A stretch of DNA of 64,000 nt from Streptomyces coryli. GTDB taxonomy: Bacteria; Actinomycetota; Actinomycetes; Streptomycetales; Streptomycetaceae. How positions within the stretch are numbered: position 1 is the first letter of the stretch; every line of letters begins with the position of its first letter. A program made the translations under genes and the position numbers. Positions 63,654 through 64,000 of the stretch are shown one piece after another. The DNA lies in the NCBI RefSeq assembly GCF_011044975.1, contig NZ_JAAKZV010000006.1:1-64000 (forward strand). The letters run 5' to 3'. The notes under the pieces were generated by a model, which saw only the letters and a list, made by a program, of their open reading frames with translations, had not been told where the DNA came from and ran no database searches.

Positions 63654-64000
63654 ATGACGAGATCAAGCACCGCACTCCGCACCCTCGCCGTCACCTCCGC
63701 CGCGCTCCTCGCCGCCGCGACCGCCCCCACCACGGCGCAGGCCAAGCCCGAGCCCAAGGCGCCGAAGGAATTCGTCGCGCTGAACGACGTCGCCCCGACG
63801 ATCATCCAGGAGATGCGCTACCTCACGCCGCACAACTTCGTCGGCGAGCCCATCGACGGCTACAAGAAGCCGATGTGCATCCTCACCGAGGACGCGGCGA
63901 AGGGCCTGCAGCGCGCCCAGCGCCAGCTGCTGAAGAAGGGCTACAGCCTCAAGGTCTACGACTGCTACCGCCCGCAGCGCGCGGTGAACCACTTCGTCGA
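63654..64000 (+). CDS. Secreted VanX-like D-Ala-D-Ala dipeptidase (M15), 3' end outside window
   Basis: The first 115 codons of an M15D peptidase. A Sec-type signal peptide (about 1-29, ending AQA) is followed by EFVALNDVAPTIIQEMRY, the VanX-type TPHNFVG segment and KGYSLKVYDCYRPQRAVNHF, which holds the substrate-binding Arg. The zinc ligands lie beyond the window end. AAGGAAGG at 63642-63649 supports ATG 63654. Being secreted, it probably trims peptidoglycan D-Ala-D-Ala rather than giving cytosolic vancomycin resistance. It runs off the window. Confidence 0.85.
   Translation, partial: MTRSSTALRTLAVTSAALLAAATAPTTAQAKPEPKAPKEFVALNDVAPTIIQEMRYLTPHNFVGEPIDGYKKPMCILTEDAAKGLQRAQRQLLKKGYSLKVYDCYRPQRAVNHFV

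Noticed and set aside
63654-64000. Vancomycin-resistance vanX
   Set aside because: It has a signal peptide and no vanH or vanA neighbours in view; more likely a secreted M15 peptidase.

Overview
The window is high-GC actinomycete DNA, most likely Streptomyces or a close relative. The signs are GC-rich codon use throughout, GTG/TTG starts with GGAGG-type ribosome sites, many 4-nt ATGA/GTGA gene overlaps, an NsdA-like developmental regulator, a conservon (cvnABC), a DUF397 gene and a LAL-type regulator. No rRNA, tRNA, CRISPR, prophage or insertion sequence was seen. Bases 21-86 are an Illumina Nextera adapter, so the window starts at a contig end and the first gene is truncated artificially.

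Layout. 0.1-7.3 kb: a partial TPR gene, then a compact and possibly biosynthetic run of an AT-less ketosynthase-ACP protein, a stand-alone amino-acid adenylation enzyme and two FAD oxidoreductases. 7.3-13 kb: an ArsR regulator with a clear palindromic operator and a VOC partner, a Ser/Thr kinase coupled to an HTH/coiled-coil/TPR protein, a small membrane protein and a Tat-exported serine hydrolase. 13-19.6 kb: nitronate monooxygenase, two acyl-CoA synthetases, two alpha/beta hydrolases and a nuclease/phosphatase-fold enzyme. 19.6-20.3 kb: a lower-GC patch with a small membrane protein that seems to be cut by an in-frame stop. 20.3-26.1 kb: a FadD19-like CoA ligase divergent from EchA, tandem-OB DUF35 and two thiolase-fold Ltp proteins, a gene order like the mycobacterial sterol side-chain locus. 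26-39 kb: mostly regulators and envelope genes (DUF397, LRR, LAL regulator, amidase, phosphotransferase, NsdA-like, SpoIIE phosphatase, HEAT protein). 39.2-46 kb: four overlapping genes (two GT4 glycosyltransferases, an SGNH hydrolase, a fused 5-oxoprolinase/hydantoinase). 46-53 kb: a three-gene SMC-like complex. 53-56.7 kb: membrane proteins and an EgtD-like methyltransferase behind three 23-bp direct repeats. 56.9-60.2 kb: cvnABC without the cvnD GTPase. 60.2-64 kb: glpK, an Ltp2-like/DUF35 pair and the start of a secreted VanX-like dipeptidase.

How parts work together. Three perfect copies of the palindrome TCTGAC-N5-GTCAGA stand in front of the nitronate monooxygenase/acyl-CoA synthetase pair, the fadD19-like/echA divergon and the DUF35/Ltp2-like pair. 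This suggests one unseen regulator controlling a dispersed acyl-CoA (sterol-side-chain-like) catabolic regulon. The strongest candidates for little-described systems are this regulon, the SMC-like operon with an unusual Walker B and no nuclease partner, and the AT-less KS-ACP plus adenylation enzyme.
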